From an uncultured Phycisphaerales bacterium (lineage in GTDB: Bacteria > Planctomycetota > Phycisphaerae > Phycisphaerales > UBA1924), in NCBI GenBank assembly GCA_937871915.1, contig CALMPG010000134.1:78453-142452 (forward strand): 64,000 bases of DNA. The letters run 5' to 3'. The position numbers were made by a program, and so were the translations under genes. Below, piece by piece: positions 7,576 to 15,919 of this stretch. The notes beneath the pieces were generated by a model. The model made no database searches and had not been told where the DNA came from. It saw nothing but the letters and a program-made list of their open reading frames with translations. Each line of letters opens with the position of its first letter. The stretch's first letter is position 1.

Positions 7576-9036
7576 ATGCCCCGTCGCATCGCGCTCGCCC
7601 TGTGCATCCCGCTCATCCTTGCCTCGGCCTCGCTGGCCGCGCCCCCCACCGACGACCAGATCGATGCGCTCATAAGGGCGATCGACACGGCCAAGGCCCC
7701 CGAGGGCGCCGACGCGGCGGCCAAGCGCGCCGCCAAGCGCGACGCCGCGACCGAGGGCATGAAGGACCTCGCTCTCGACGAGGCCTCGCTCGCCCAGATC
7801 CAGAAGCTCATCTCCAAGCGGGCCACGGGCGTCGCCCCCGAGCTCGCCGCCGCCGCGGATGAGCGTCTGGCCGTGCTCGCCAGGGACACGGGCCCCGATG
7901 GCGCCAAGGCCGGCGCGCTCCGCATGCAGGTCGTCTCGGTGTCGGGAAAGTCCGGCGCCGAGGCCAGCAAGGCCCGGGCCGCGAAGGCCGCCGAACTCGC
8001 CGCCGAGGCCCTCAAGCACCCCGGCGCGTCCGCGATGATGGCCTCATCCGCGGGCGAGGACCTGCTTCGCGCGATCGCCGCGCTCCCCGCGGGCGAGCTC
8101 GTGCAGCACCACCTCTTCGAGGCGATCGCCCCGTACATCACCACCGACCTTTCCCCCATGATGGTCGCCACGCTCTCCCGATTGGCCAATCCTCTCGTCG
8201 AGGCCAAGGCCGACCTCGGGCAGGAGACCTTCGAGTCCATCCGCTCCCGCCTCTCCTCCGCCGCCGCGGCCGCGCAGCCCAGGGCAGTGAAGGAGCGCGA
8301 CGATCAGGCCGCGAAGTTCGCCGCGCTCGAGGCCCCGGACGCCGAGAACAAGGACGCGGTCGCGAAGTACAAGGTCGCCGAGAACGCCCGGAACTCCGCC
8401 GAGTCGATGGTGAAGCGCATGGCCGATACCCGCGCCTTGCTCGACGGCCCCTGGGCCCACGGCCAGCTCATCGACCACACCGCCCCGCCCATCACGTTCC
8501 TGTGGTCCAGCGGCGAGAAGCCCATCCACTCCTTCGCCGACCTGAAGGGGAAGGTCGTGCTGGTGGACTTCTGGGCCACCTGGTGCGGCCCCTGCCGGGC
8601 CGCGTTCCCCAAGATGCGTGAACTCCAGACCCGCTACGACGGCTACCCGGTGGTCATCCTCGGCGTCACCAGCCCGCAGGGCTACTCGCTGGACTTCAGC
8701 GCCGACAAGAAGAAGCCCGCCCGCATCGACTGCAAGGGCGACCCGGCCAAGGAGTTCGCCCACATGCCCGCCTTCATGGCCGATCAGGGCATGACCTGGA
8801 CCGTCGCCTTCAGCGAGCAGAACGTCTTCAACCCCGACTTCGGCGTGCGCGGCATCCCGAGCGTGGCCATCATCGGCCCCGACGGCGTCGTCCGCTTCAA
8901 CGGCCTGTATCCGAACCCCAAGGAAGAGTCCGAGCACATCGACGCGCTGCTCAAGGAGGCCAAACTCCCCTACCCCGAGGCCCCGTACGTCGCGCCCAAG
9001 AAGGAAGACGCCAAGGAAGAGGCCCGCAAGGACTGA
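7576..9036 (+). CDS. secreted TlpA/ResA-like thioredoxin-domain protein
   Basis: A 486-residue exported protein. The signal peptide is about residues 1-22 (ending SASLAAPP). An Ala/Lys-rich helical region follows (about 25-300) with no recognised domain. The C-terminal thioredoxin fold carries the redox motif WCGPC at 336-340 in DFWATWCGPCRAAFPKM and the cis-Pro segment GIPSVAIIGPDG. It probably acts as a periplasmic thiol-disulfide reductase or in cytochrome maturation, but its substrate is unknown. The start is supported by AGGAGA 5 nt upstream. A strong intrinsic terminator follows 31 nt after the stop. Confidence 0.88.
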   Translation: MPRRIALALCIPLILASASLAAPPTDDQIDALIRAIDTAKAPEGADAAAKRAAKRDAATEGMKDLALDEASLAQIQKLISKRATGVAPELAAAADERLAVLARDTGPDGAKAGALRMQVVSVSGKSGAEASKARAAKAAELAAEALKHPGASAMMASSAGEDLLRAIAALPAGELVQHHLFEAIAPYITTDLSPMMVATLSRLANPLVEAKADLGQETFESIRSRLSSAAAAAQPRAVKERDDQAAKFAALEAPDAENKDAVAKYKVAENARNSAESMVKRMADTRALLDGPWAHGQLIDHTAPPITFLWSSGEKPIHSFADLKGKVVLVDFWATWCGPCRAAFPKMRELQTRYDGYPVVILGVTSPQGYSLDFSADKKKPARIDCKGDPAKEFAHMPAFMADQGMTWTVAFSEQNVFNPDFGVRGIPSVAIIGPDGVVRFNGLYPNPKEESEHIDALLKEAKLPYPEAPYVAPKKEDAKEEARKD

Positions 9037-9067
9037 CGGGCTCGCACACGAACGCGACGCTCATCGA

Positions 9068-9099
9068 GGCCCGGGCGTCACGCCCGGGCCTTCTTTTTT
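9068..9099 (+). terminator. Rho-independent terminator of the TlpA-like gene
   Basis: A perfect 10-bp stem GGCCCGGGCG / CGCCCGGGCC with loop TCA is followed by TTCTTTTTT. The loop is also the stop codon, and the downstream arm and T-run encode the last residues, of the convergent gene at 9078-9395. Confidence 0.9.
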
Positions 9100-9395
9100 C
9101 CCGCGGGCGCGGCCATGGGCGAGAGCAGCCGGCGCATCAGGCCGAAGAGGCCCATGCCGAGCATGACCGATCCGATGACCATCGGCGGCACACCGATCGC
9201 CCCGATGATCACATCCCGGATCATGCGATCGCTCACGCCCCGCTCGGCGCCGACGCCGGGCGTGTCGGCCATCGGATCGCTGAGCGCCGAGCCGTAGAGG
9301 TGGACCAGTTCCATGATCGCCGCGCCGAGGCCGTAGAGGACGACGGCCGTGCCGGCCAGCAGCAACACCAGTCCGATGAGCGTGCGGAGTTTCAC
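9078..9395 (-). CDS. small two-helix membrane protein
   Basis: A 105-residue protein with hydrophobic helices at about 5-35 and 62-90, separated by a short polar loop and ended by a basic tail (GKKKARA). No family recognised. The final seven codons coincide with the terminator of the facing gene. It begins 10 nt downstream of the stop of the next minus-strand gene (9406-9948), with GGAG a few bases before the ATG, so it is probably the last cistron of the scoA group. Confidence 0.6.
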   Translation of the reverse strand: MKLRTLIGLVLLLAGTAVVLYGLGAAIMELVHLYGSALSDPMADTPGVGAERGVSDRMIRDVIIGAIGVPPMVIGSVMLGMGLFGLMRRLLSPMAAPAGKKKARA

Positions 9396-9405
9396 GGAGA
9401 CTCCT

Positions 9406-9948
9406 TTATCTGGCCGTCCGCAGTTTCACGTAGATGCACACGCCCTGTTCGGTTTCGACAACGTCCACCTCCGCCGACCCCTTCGGCTTGACGTTCCACT
9501 GCCCGGAGTTGTACGACCATTGCGGCGTTCCCACGCTGCGAATGCTCAGGTATCCCGCGATGAACTCCGCCGCGCGGGTGTCGGCCGGGCCGAACTCCGT
9601 GCCTTGCTGCCCGATGCCCTCGATGATGGACTGCTTGCTCGCCGTCCCCGGCGGCAGGAACAGGATCCACTCCCGCGTCTGGTCGCCGCCCCACCCGCTG
9701 TCGTTGCGGCTCCAGATCAGGCGGGCCCCGGCGGGCGGGGCGTATCCGACCGAGGTCTGGATCCCCGCGATCGCCCCCGAGGCGTTGTCGGCCGCGGGCA
9801 GGTCGGCCACCGAGCGCATCCACGGGGCGGTGATCGCCCACACCCCGTATCCCACCAGCAACACCACCGCCGCCGCGATCGCCAGCGCGACGAGCACGAT
9901 CCGGCCCCACCGCCGCGGGGGCGTTTCGGCCGCGGCCGCGGCGGTCAT
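9406..9948 (-). CDS. membrane-anchored protein of unknown function
   Basis: A 180-residue protein with an N-terminal anchor (about 15-40, IVLVALAIAAAVVLLVGYG) and an extracytoplasmic domain with no recognised family. The chosen ATG at 9948 overlaps the stop of scoA by 4 nt (ATGA), indicating coupled translation. Longer readings in this frame run through scoA and are not credible. Confidence 0.65.
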   Translation of the reverse strand: MTAAAAAETPPRRWGRIVLVALAIAAAVVLLVGYGVWAITAPWMRSVADLPAADNASGAIAGIQTSVGYAPPAGARLIWSRNDSGWGGDQTREWILFLPPGTASKQSIIEGIGQQGTEFGPADTRAAEFIAGYLSIRSVGTPQWSYNSGQWNVKPKGSAEVDVVETEQGVCIYVKLRTAR

Positions 9949-10715
9949 GTGCTCACCGTCCGCTGCTCGATCCGCTTCTCGGGCTTGGTTTTCACGATCC
10001 GGTCGATGTACGACCCCGGCGTGTGGATCGAGTCCCCGTCGAGTTCGCCCATCTCGACGATGTGCTCGACCTCGGCGATCACGAACGCCGCGGCGGTGGC
10101 CATCATCGGGTTGAAGTTGCGGGCGGTCTTGCGGTAGATCAGGTTGCCGAAGGTGTCGGCGGTGTGGGCCTTGACGAGGGCGAGGTCGGCGTACAGCCCC
10201 GTCTCCATCACGTAGGGCCGCTTCTGGGCGTTGCCCGCGCTCCCGGGCACGCGGTTCTGGCCCTTCGTGTCCTCGCGCGTGCGATAGAACTCGCGGGTCT
10301 CCTTCCCCTCCGCCACCGGTGTGCCCACGCCCGTGGCCGTGTAGAAGGCCGGGATGCCCGCCCCGCCGGCCCGGATGCGCTCGGCGAGCGTCCCCTGCGG
10401 GTTGAACTCGACCTCCAGTTCCCCCTTGAGGAACTGGCTCTCGAAGTTCGCGTTCTCGCCGACGTACGACGAGACCATCTTGCGAATCTGGCGCGTCTGG
10501 AGCAACTGCCCGAGCCCGAAGTCGTCCACCCCGGCGTTGTTGGAGATGCAGGTGAGCCCCTTGACCCCGCTGTCGCGGAGCGCGGCGATCAGGTGCTCGG
10601 GAATCCCGCACAGCCCGAACCCCCCCACCATGACGGTGATATCGTCGCGCAGCACGCCGGTGGACTTCAGGTCGGCGAACGCTTCAACGGCCGTGGCATA
10701 CACCTTCTTGACCAT
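9945..10715 (-). CDS. scoA: 3-oxoacid CoA-transferase, subunit A
   Basis: A 256-residue family I CoA-transferase alpha subunit. It transfers CoA from succinyl-CoA to acetoacetate or another 3-oxoacid. Motif GGFGLCGIPEHLI is at 31-43, and the family signature YRKTARNFNPMMATAA lies near 200-215. The ATG at 10715 is preferred because GGAG lies 6-9 nt upstream. An in-frame ATG/GTG upstream adds only residues unlike the family. Between EGKETREF and KRPYVMETGL there is an extra stretch of about 20 residues compared with the familiar sequence. Subunit B, normally adjacent, is absent from the window. Confidence 0.88.
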   Translation of the reverse strand: MVKKVYATAVEAFADLKSTGVLRDDITVMVGGFGLCGIPEHLIAALRDSGVKGLTCISNNAGVDDFGLGQLLQTRQIRKMVSSYVGENANFESQFLKGELEVEFNPQGTLAERIRAGGAGIPAFYTATGVGTPVAEGKETREFYRTREDTKGQNRVPGSAGNAQKRPYVMETGLYADLALVKAHTADTFGNLIYRKTARNFNPMMATAAAFVIAEVEHIVEMGELDGDSIHTPGSYIDRIVKTKPEKRIEQRTVST

Positions 10716-10772
10716 GGGATCTCCAGCAAGTCTGGGGGCTTTCCGACACTGCAAACCACAGTGTACCGCCCT

Positions 10773-11183
10773 CTACGGCACCGCCGCCGTCACCCGCACA
10801 AACGCCCGGTACAGCCCGTCGTCGGTGATCGCACAATCCGCCCGGACCCCGGGCTCGCGCGGCAGCGACCCGGCCGCGGCGACGAACGCCCGCATCGCCC
10901 CTTCGAGCGCCTTCCGGCGGGCCGCCAGCAGCGTCTCCCCGTCCCCGACCCCGCACACGCTCACCGTCGTTCCTTCGCGCACGGGCCCGTCGCTCCACCA
11001 CGCGGGCGGGTCCGTCGTCGGCAGCAGTTGGATGTTCGGCAACGGCTCGGCGTGACCCCGCACCACCGGGGCCGTTGCACGCGTGCGGGGAGGCTGACAC
11101 CCGCCGAGCGCCAGGGCCATCCCCGCCGCCGCACCCAGCATCAGGCTCGCGCACATCCGCCGGTTCACGCGCTCGCCTCCCAT
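10773..11183 (-). CDS. lipoprotein, LPP20-like (weak)
   Basis: A 136-residue protein with a lipoprotein signal peptide ending in the lipobox LALGGC (Cys29). After a Pro-rich linker, the segment VCGVGDGETLLAARRKALEGAM resembles the GxG plus spaced-Ala helix of LPP20/FlgP-like lipoproteins. That match is weak. It starts 2 nt after the nrdR stop, so both are probably co-transcribed. Outer-membrane association is likely but not shown. Confidence 0.65.
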   Translation of the reverse strand: MGGERVNRRMCASLMLGAAAGMALALGGCQPPRTRATAPVVRGHAEPLPNIQLLPTTDPPAWWSDGPVREGTTVSVCGVGDGETLLAARRKALEGAMRAFVAAAGSLPREPGVRADCAITDDGLYRAFVRVTAAVP

Positions 11184-11185
11184 GT

Positions 11186-11698
11186 TCAGAACAGTTTCGC
11201 CTGATCCTTCATCTCGCGCGGGCGCGAGTCGAGTTCCTTCAACTCCTCGACGAACTGCCCCACGTTCTGGAACTGGTAGTACTCGCTGGCAAACCGCACG
11301 TACGCGACCTTGTCGAGCTCGGCGAGTTTCTGCATCACGCGCTCGCCGATCGCTCCCGAGGGCACCTCGCGGTCGAACTCGCGGTGCAACTCCTCCTCCA
11401 CCGTGTCCACCAGCCCGCGCTTGGCCTCATCGGAGATCGGCCGCTTCCCACACGCCGCGAGCACGCCCTTGAGCACGTTCTCCTTGTTGAACGGCACGCG
11501 CGTCCCGTCTCGCTTGACGACCATCAGGCGGGCCGTCTCTTCCACCTTCTCGTACGTCGTGTACCGCTTCTCGCACGCGATGCACTCGCGCCGGCGGCGG
11601 ACCACGCGACCGCCGTCGCTGGCGCGGCTGTCGATCACCTTGTCGTCGTTATGGCCGCAATAGGGGCAGATCAAAAGAAAACCCCGTCTACCGCCCAT
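11186..11698 (-). CDS. nrdR: transcriptional repressor NrdR
   Basis: A 170-residue ATP/dATP-sensing repressor of ribonucleotide reductase genes. The N-terminal zinc ribbon has C11, C14, C39 and C42 (ICPYCGHND...ECIACEKRYTTYE), and an ATP-cone spans about 55-145. The core is canonical. The first nine residues (MGGRRGFLL) extend beyond the usual start at CPYCG, and a TTG just before ICPYCG is an alternative start. No ribonucleotide reductase gene is in the window. It is divergent from thrS. Confidence 0.95.
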   Translation of the reverse strand: MGGRRGFLLICPYCGHNDDKVIDSRASDGGRVVRRRRECIACEKRYTTYEKVEETARLMVVKRDGTRVPFNKENVLKGVLAACGKRPISDEAKRGLVDTVEEELHREFDREVPSGAIGERVMQKLAELDKVAYVRFASEYYQFQNVGQFVEELKELDSRPREMKDQAKLF

Positions 11699-11875
11699 AG
11701 GCGGCCGACAAGGCCGCGATACAAGCCAATGGAGTGTCGCATACCACCCATGCTACGTCAAACCCTCCCGTCCAGAACCCGGCCAGACAACCGCTTTCGC
11801 ACCCGGCGGACGTACTATCCCGACCCATTCCCCGCTCAGATTCCAAAGGCCGGATTCCAGCCCTTCGAGACTCCA
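11699..11875. promoter_or_regulatory. nrdR/thrS divergent intergenic region
   Basis: A 177-nt gap between divergent genes. A TACTAT box at 11813-11818 could be the thrS -10, which would give a leader of about 50 nt. On the minus strand TTGACG at about 11751-11756 is a possible nrdR -35, with a poor -10. A GCGGCC / GGCCGC hairpin lies next to the nrdR start. No T-box or other riboswitch structure was recognised. Confidence 0.35.
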
Positions 11876-14110
11876 ATGCCCCGCATCACCCTTCCCGACG
11901 GTTCCGTGAAAGAGTTTCCCCAGCCCGTGAGCGCCAAGGACGTCGCCGCGTCCATTGGTCCCGGCCTCGCCAAGGCCGCGCTGGGGGCGAAGATCAACGG
12001 CCAACTCAGCGACCTTTCCACGGTGATGTCGTCCGATGCCCATCTCGCCATCGTCACGCCAACCACCCGCGACAAGAAGCAAGACCCCGACGCCCTCTTC
12101 CTCATCCGCCACAGCGCGGCCCACGTCATGGCCGAGGCGATCCAGCGCATCGTCCCGGAGGCCCAACTCGTCTACGGCCCGCCGCTCGATACCGGCTTCT
12201 ACTACGACATCAAGTTCCCCGATGACCGCCCTCTGAAGGACGGCGACTTCGCGGCCATCGAGGCGGAGATGAAGAAGATCATCGCGGAGGATCGGCCGTT
12301 TACCCGCTGCGATTTACCCGCCCTTGATGCGGTCGAACGTCTTGACCGTGAGGGCAGCAAATACAAGAGCGACAATGCAAAGCGCGCGCTAGATGCTCAA
12401 ATCGCCCTGGGTGCTCCAGTCGAAGGCCGCGTCACTACAAACCTCCGACTCACCCTTCCGGGTGGTCCCCTGACCTTCGAGATTCCGAAGGGCGGCACAC
12501 TCTCGTACTACTACACAGGACCGGCAAACGAAGGTGTGTGGAACGACCTCTGCCGCGGCCCCCATGTCCCCTCCACCGGGCGCATCGGCGCCGTGAAGGT
12601 CATGTCCCTCGCCTCTTCCTACTGGCACGGCGATGAGAACTCCGACCGCCTCACCCGCGTGTACGGCACCGCGTTCGCCACACAGGCCGACCTCGACGCC
12701 TTCCTCAAGCAGAAGGAAGAGGCCGCGGCCCGCGACCATCGCGTCATCGGCAAGGCCCTCCGCCTGTTCCACATCGACGAGACCGTCGGCCAGGGCCTCA
12801 TCCTCTGGACCCCCGCGGGCTCGATCGTCCGCAAGGAACTCCAGAACTTCATCGGCGGCGAGCTCAGGAAGCAGGGGTACACCGAGGTCTTCACTCCCCA
12901 CATCGGCTCGCTCGATCTCTACAAGACCTCCGGACACTATCCCTATTACAAGGAGTCCCAGTTCCCCCCGATCGTCGAGCGCGATGTCCTCGAGCAGTTC
13001 GCCAAGGACGGCTGCTCGTGCGCCGATCTCATGCACCGGGTCGAGGGCGTTTCCGCCCATCTCGCGGCCGGCATCAACCAGCGCACCCAGAAGCAGACCA
13101 TCACCCCCGACCGCGTCCTTCCCGACGACCAGCTCATCCCGGGCTTCATGCTCAAGCCCATGAACTGCCCGCACCACGCCAAGATCTTCGCCTCCGCCCC
13201 CCACTCCTACCGCGACATGCCCGCGCGCCTGGCCGAGTTCGGCACCGTGTACCGCTGGGAGCAATCGGGCGAACTCAACGGCATGACCCGCGTGCGCGGC
13301 TTCACGCAGGACGACGCGCACCTCTTCTGCACCGAGGACCAGATCCCCGGCGAGATCCAGGGATGCCTCTCCTTGGTCAAGGTCATCTTCGACGTGCTGG
13401 GGATGAAGGACTACCGCGTCCGCGTCGGCCTGCGCGACCCGAGCGCGGACAAGTACACCGGGACCAAGGAGAACTGGGACAAGGCCGAGGCCGCGTGCAT
13501 CGACGCGGCCAAGTCTCTCGGCGTCCCCTTCAGCCAGGAGCCGGGCGAGGCCGCGTTCTACGGCCCGAAGATCGACTTCGTCGTCAAGGACGTCATCGGG
13601 CGCGAGTGGCAGCTCGGCACGGTGCAGGTCGATTACAACATGGCCATCCGCTTCGACCTGACGTACATCGGGCCGGACAACAAGCCCCACCGCCCCGTCG
13701 TCATCCACCGGGCCCCCTTCGGGTCGATGGAGCGTTTCTGCGGCGTGCTCATCGAACACTTCGCCGGCGCCTTTCCCACCTGGCTCAGCCCGGAGCAGGT
13801 GCGCGTGCTGCCCATCAGCGAGAAATCCGACGCGTACGCGGCCGGGGTGGAGCGGGCGCTCCGTGACCGCGGAGTTCGTGTGACCACCGACCTCTCCAAC
13901 GATCGCATCCAGGGCAAGATCAAGGCCGCGACCGACTTCAAGATTCCCTACCTGCTCATCGTCGGCCCGCGCGACGCCGAGACCAACTCGGTGTCCGTGC
14001 GCATCCGCGGCACGGAAAGGGACGCGGGGGCGATGCCGCTCGATAGGTTCGTTGCGGCCATCGCCGATGAGATCGCGCAGCGTCGCGCGGAGATGACGGT
14101 CAAGCCATAG
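11876..14110 (+). CDS. thrS: threonyl-tRNA synthetase
   Basis: A 744-residue class II synthetase that charges tRNA-Thr and edits Ser-tRNA-Thr. The TGS domain is about 1-62. The editing domain has H79-x3-H83 and C226-x3-H230 (DLCRGPHVPSTG). The catalytic core has MLKPMNCPHH with zinc ligand C431, RVRGFTQDDAHLF (H482), and HRAPFGSMERFCGVLIEHFAG. The anticodon-binding domain ends the protein. It is about 100 residues longer than the E. coli enzyme, with extra sequence near 180-218 and 362-420. The ATG is followed by the canonical PRITLPDGS. Confidence 0.97.
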   Translation: MPRITLPDGSVKEFPQPVSAKDVAASIGPGLAKAALGAKINGQLSDLSTVMSSDAHLAIVTPTTRDKKQDPDALFLIRHSAAHVMAEAIQRIVPEAQLVYGPPLDTGFYYDIKFPDDRPLKDGDFAAIEAEMKKIIAEDRPFTRCDLPALDAVERLDREGSKYKSDNAKRALDAQIALGAPVEGRVTTNLRLTLPGGPLTFEIPKGGTLSYYYTGPANEGVWNDLCRGPHVPSTGRIGAVKVMSLASSYWHGDENSDRLTRVYGTAFATQADLDAFLKQKEEAAARDHRVIGKALRLFHIDETVGQGLILWTPAGSIVRKELQNFIGGELRKQGYTEVFTPHIGSLDLYKTSGHYPYYKESQFPPIVERDVLEQFAKDGCSCADLMHRVEGVSAHLAAGINQRTQKQTITPDRVLPDDQLIPGFMLKPMNCPHHAKIFASAPHSYRDMPARLAEFGTVYRWEQSGELNGMTRVRGFTQDDAHLFCTEDQIPGEIQGCLSLVKVIFDVLGMKDYRVRVGLRDPSADKYTGTKENWDKAEAACIDAAKSLGVPFSQEPGEAAFYGPKIDFVVKDVIGREWQLGTVQVDYNMAIRFDLTYIGPDNKPHRPVVIHRAPFGSMERFCGVLIEHFAGAFPTWLSPEQVRVLPISEKSDAYAAGVERALRDRGVRVTTDLSNDRIQGKIKAATDFKIPYLLIVGPRDAETNSVSVRIRGTERDAGAMPLDRFVAAIADEIAQRRAEMTVKP

Positions 14111-14140
14111 CGCCGCGGTGGTTGTCGTGGCTCGCGCCAC

Positions 14141-14788
14141 CTACAGCGTGAACTCGCGGATATGCCCGAGCACCCGGTCCGCCCCGGCGAGCGTCCCCGG
14201 CCCGTACGTGTGGCCCACCGCCCAGACCGCCATCCCCGCCGCGCGGGCCGAGGCGATGCCCGTGGGCGTGTCCTCGATCGCCAGGCACCGCCCGGGCTCC
14301 ACGCCCAGCCGCTCGGCCGTGCGGAGATACCCGTCGGGCGCGGGCTTGAGCCTCGCCACATCGTCCCCGCACACCAGCGCGCCCAGCGCATCCATGATCC
14401 CCATTCGCCGTACCATCGCCTCGACCGAGCGGCGGAGCGACGAGGAACAGACCGCCACCGGCCCCCGGGCCGCGGCCGCGCAAACCGCCGCCTCCGCTCC
14501 CTCCTGCACCTCGAACCGCCCCGCCGCGATCCCCTCGTCCATGAGTGCGAGTTTTCGGGCCAGCAGCGCCCGCAGGCCCGCGTCGTCGAGCGAGGCCCCG
14601 TGGGCCCGGGCGATCAGACCGAACGCCCGCTCGTCGCCTCGACCGACCACGTTCTCGAAGAACCACTCGGTCGTGAAGTCCCAACCGAGCGGGCGCGCGC
14701 TCCCGCGGATGGCCCACTCGTGGAGCGGCTCGGAGTGCACCAGCGTGCCGTCGAAGTCGAAGATGACCGCCGCATAGTCCGTGGGCAT
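14141..14788 (-). CDS. HAD-superfamily phosphatase, beta-phosphoglucomutase-like
   Basis: A 215-residue HAD hydrolase. Motif I is DFDGTLV (D11, D13), motif II is in CSSSLRRSVEAM, the motif III lysine is in LKPAPDGYL, and motif IV is IEDTPTGIASARAAGM. An alpha-helical C1 cap lies between motifs I and II. The family dephosphorylates small phosphosugars or phosphoglycolate, or isomerises hexose phosphates. The substrate cannot be told from sequence. The ATG has a TACTCT box 7 nt upstream and no Shine-Dalgarno sequence. It is convergent with thrS. Confidence 0.9.
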   Translation of the reverse strand: MPTDYAAVIFDFDGTLVHSEPLHEWAIRGSARPLGWDFTTEWFFENVVGRGDERAFGLIARAHGASLDDAGLRALLARKLALMDEGIAAGRFEVQEGAEAAVCAAAARGPVAVCSSSLRRSVEAMVRRMGIMDALGALVCGDDVARLKPAPDGYLRTAERLGVEPGRCLAIEDTPTGIASARAAGMAVWAVGHTYGPGTLAGADRVLGHIREFTL

Positions 14789-14795
14789 GGGGCAA

Positions 14796-14801
14796 AGAGT
14801 A
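14796..14801 (-). promoter_or_regulatory. -10-like box TACTCT, leaderless type
   Basis: TACTCT on the minus strand lies 7 nt before the ATG of the HAD phosphatase gene. Confidence 0.4.
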
Positions 14802-14813
14802 CGGAGCGAGCGC

Positions 14814-14840
14814 CTACGAGCCCTCCGCGCAAGCGGAGGA
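14814..14840. repeat. REP palindrome, RAYT-associated family
   Basis: CTACGAG plus C, then a stem CCTCCGC / GCGGAGG with loop GCAA. The same unit occurs three more times, at 62751-62775, 62790-62816 and 63362-63388, around the transposase-like gene at 62846. This copy lies 26 nt upstream of the HAD phosphatase start. Confidence 0.8.
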
Positions 14841-14848
14841 GTCTCCCC

Positions 14849-14914
14849 CCACCCTCCCCAACAAACACGAACGCCGCGCGCCCGAGAAGGGCGGCGGCGG
14901 CGTTCGGAGGGTGG
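14849..14914 (-). terminator. extended inverted repeat, possible terminator of the sorted surface-protein gene
   Basis: CGAACGCCGC (14868-14877) pairs with GCGGCGTTCG (14897-14906), and CCACCCTCC pairs outside it with GGAGGGTGG. It lies about 50 nt downstream of the gene ending at 14966. On the minus strand TGTTTGTTGG follows, which is a weak U-run. Confidence 0.4.
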
Positions 14915-14965
14915 GGAATGCGTGGGAGAGGGGGGTCGCCCGCGACCGCGTGGCGGGTTCTTGCT

Positions 14966-15721
14966 CTACTTCCGCCGACGCCGGGCCACGCCCAGCGCGC
15001 CCAGCCCGAGGAGCCCCGCCGTCGCCGGCGCGGGAATCGCGGGACAGACCTGGATCGTGATCATGGCGTCGTTGAAGTCGCGATCGGAGGCGCCGTACGG
15101 ACGATCCTCCCAGAACAGGGCCCACTCGTCGCAGGCCTGGCCGTTGCACGAGCCGGACATCTTGTAGGTCACGAGCTGGTCGTAGGTGTTGTCGCAATAC
15201 TGGCCGGTGCCGTAGTTGTCCGAGGAGCGCGAGGTCCAGGTCTTGCCCGTGGTGAGGTCCTTGATCGCGAAGCGGAAGGCCGCGGGGAGCGTGATCGTCG
15301 CCTCGGCCCCGATCGTGCCGGTGTTGAAGAGCTGGTGGAACGTGCTGCTCCCGCTCGTGTCATCGAAGTACCCGAACACCGAGTTGTCGCCGGCGTACTT
15401 GGCCTTGGCGATCACGGTCGTCATCGCCGGGCCGGTCCAGACGTTGTCGGTCCCGCTCACGCCCGTGGTCAGCGAGGTCGGCGTGTTCACGCCCTTGTCC
15501 GCCAGGCGCGTGGCCGTCATGCCGCTGGTCGAGTAGTCGCGACCGTTGGAGGCCAGGCTCCACGTCCCGCCGTACACCTGCGAGAGCATCTGCTTGTGGC
15601 TCTTCTCGCCCGAGGGCGGGCTCTGCACGAGCGTGTAGCCCGGCGCGGCCATGGCCGCGCCCGACATGCCCATGCCCACGAGGGCGGCGAAAACAAAGCT
15701 GGTTCGGTTCTTGATGTTCAT
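14966..15721 (-). CDS. exported DUF4114-like protein with PEP-CTERM-type sorting tail
   Basis: A 251-residue secreted protein. The signal peptide is about 1-25 (ending GAAMAAPG). The C-terminal part contains WALFWEDRPYGASDRDFNDA, matching the calcium-linked SDRDFND signature of DUF4114. The protein ends in IPAPATAGLLGLGALGVARR plus RRK, a Pro-motif, hydrophobic helix and Arg cluster typical of exosortase-processed surface proteins. The ATG at 15721 (MNIKNRTSF) is chosen because it begins the signal peptide. Earlier codons read through Arg-rich non-coding-like sequence. Confidence 0.8.
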   Translation of the reverse strand: MNIKNRTSFVFAALVGMGMSGAAMAAPGYTLVQSPPSGEKSHKQMLSQVYGGTWSLASNGRDYSTSGMTATRLADKGVNTPTSLTTGVSGTDNVWTGPAMTTVIAKAKYAGDNSVFGYFDDTSGSSTFHQLFNTGTIGAEATITLPAAFRFAIKDLTTGKTWTSRSSDNYGTGQYCDNTYDQLVTYKMSGSCNGQACDEWALFWEDRPYGASDRDFNDAMITIQVCPAIPAPATAGLLGLGALGVARRRRK

Positions 15722-15919
15722 GTGGTGCAAACCCCTGATGGCGTTATTGGTGAGCCGCTCCGGCGGCCCGTTGCACCAGAAGAGATGCCACGCACCCGCC
15801 CGCTTCGCCAGCGGGCGAGGCTCTTCCCTCGCGCGCCCCGACCACAGGCGCGGCACCGCTTCGCCCGTTTGACGTCGCGCGCCCGCACAGCCGTTACCCC
15901 CGGCACGCCGCCTGTGTTA

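Noticed and set aside
11699..11875. T-box leader upstream of thrS
   Set aside because: No T-box consensus or specifier stem could be found in the short leader.
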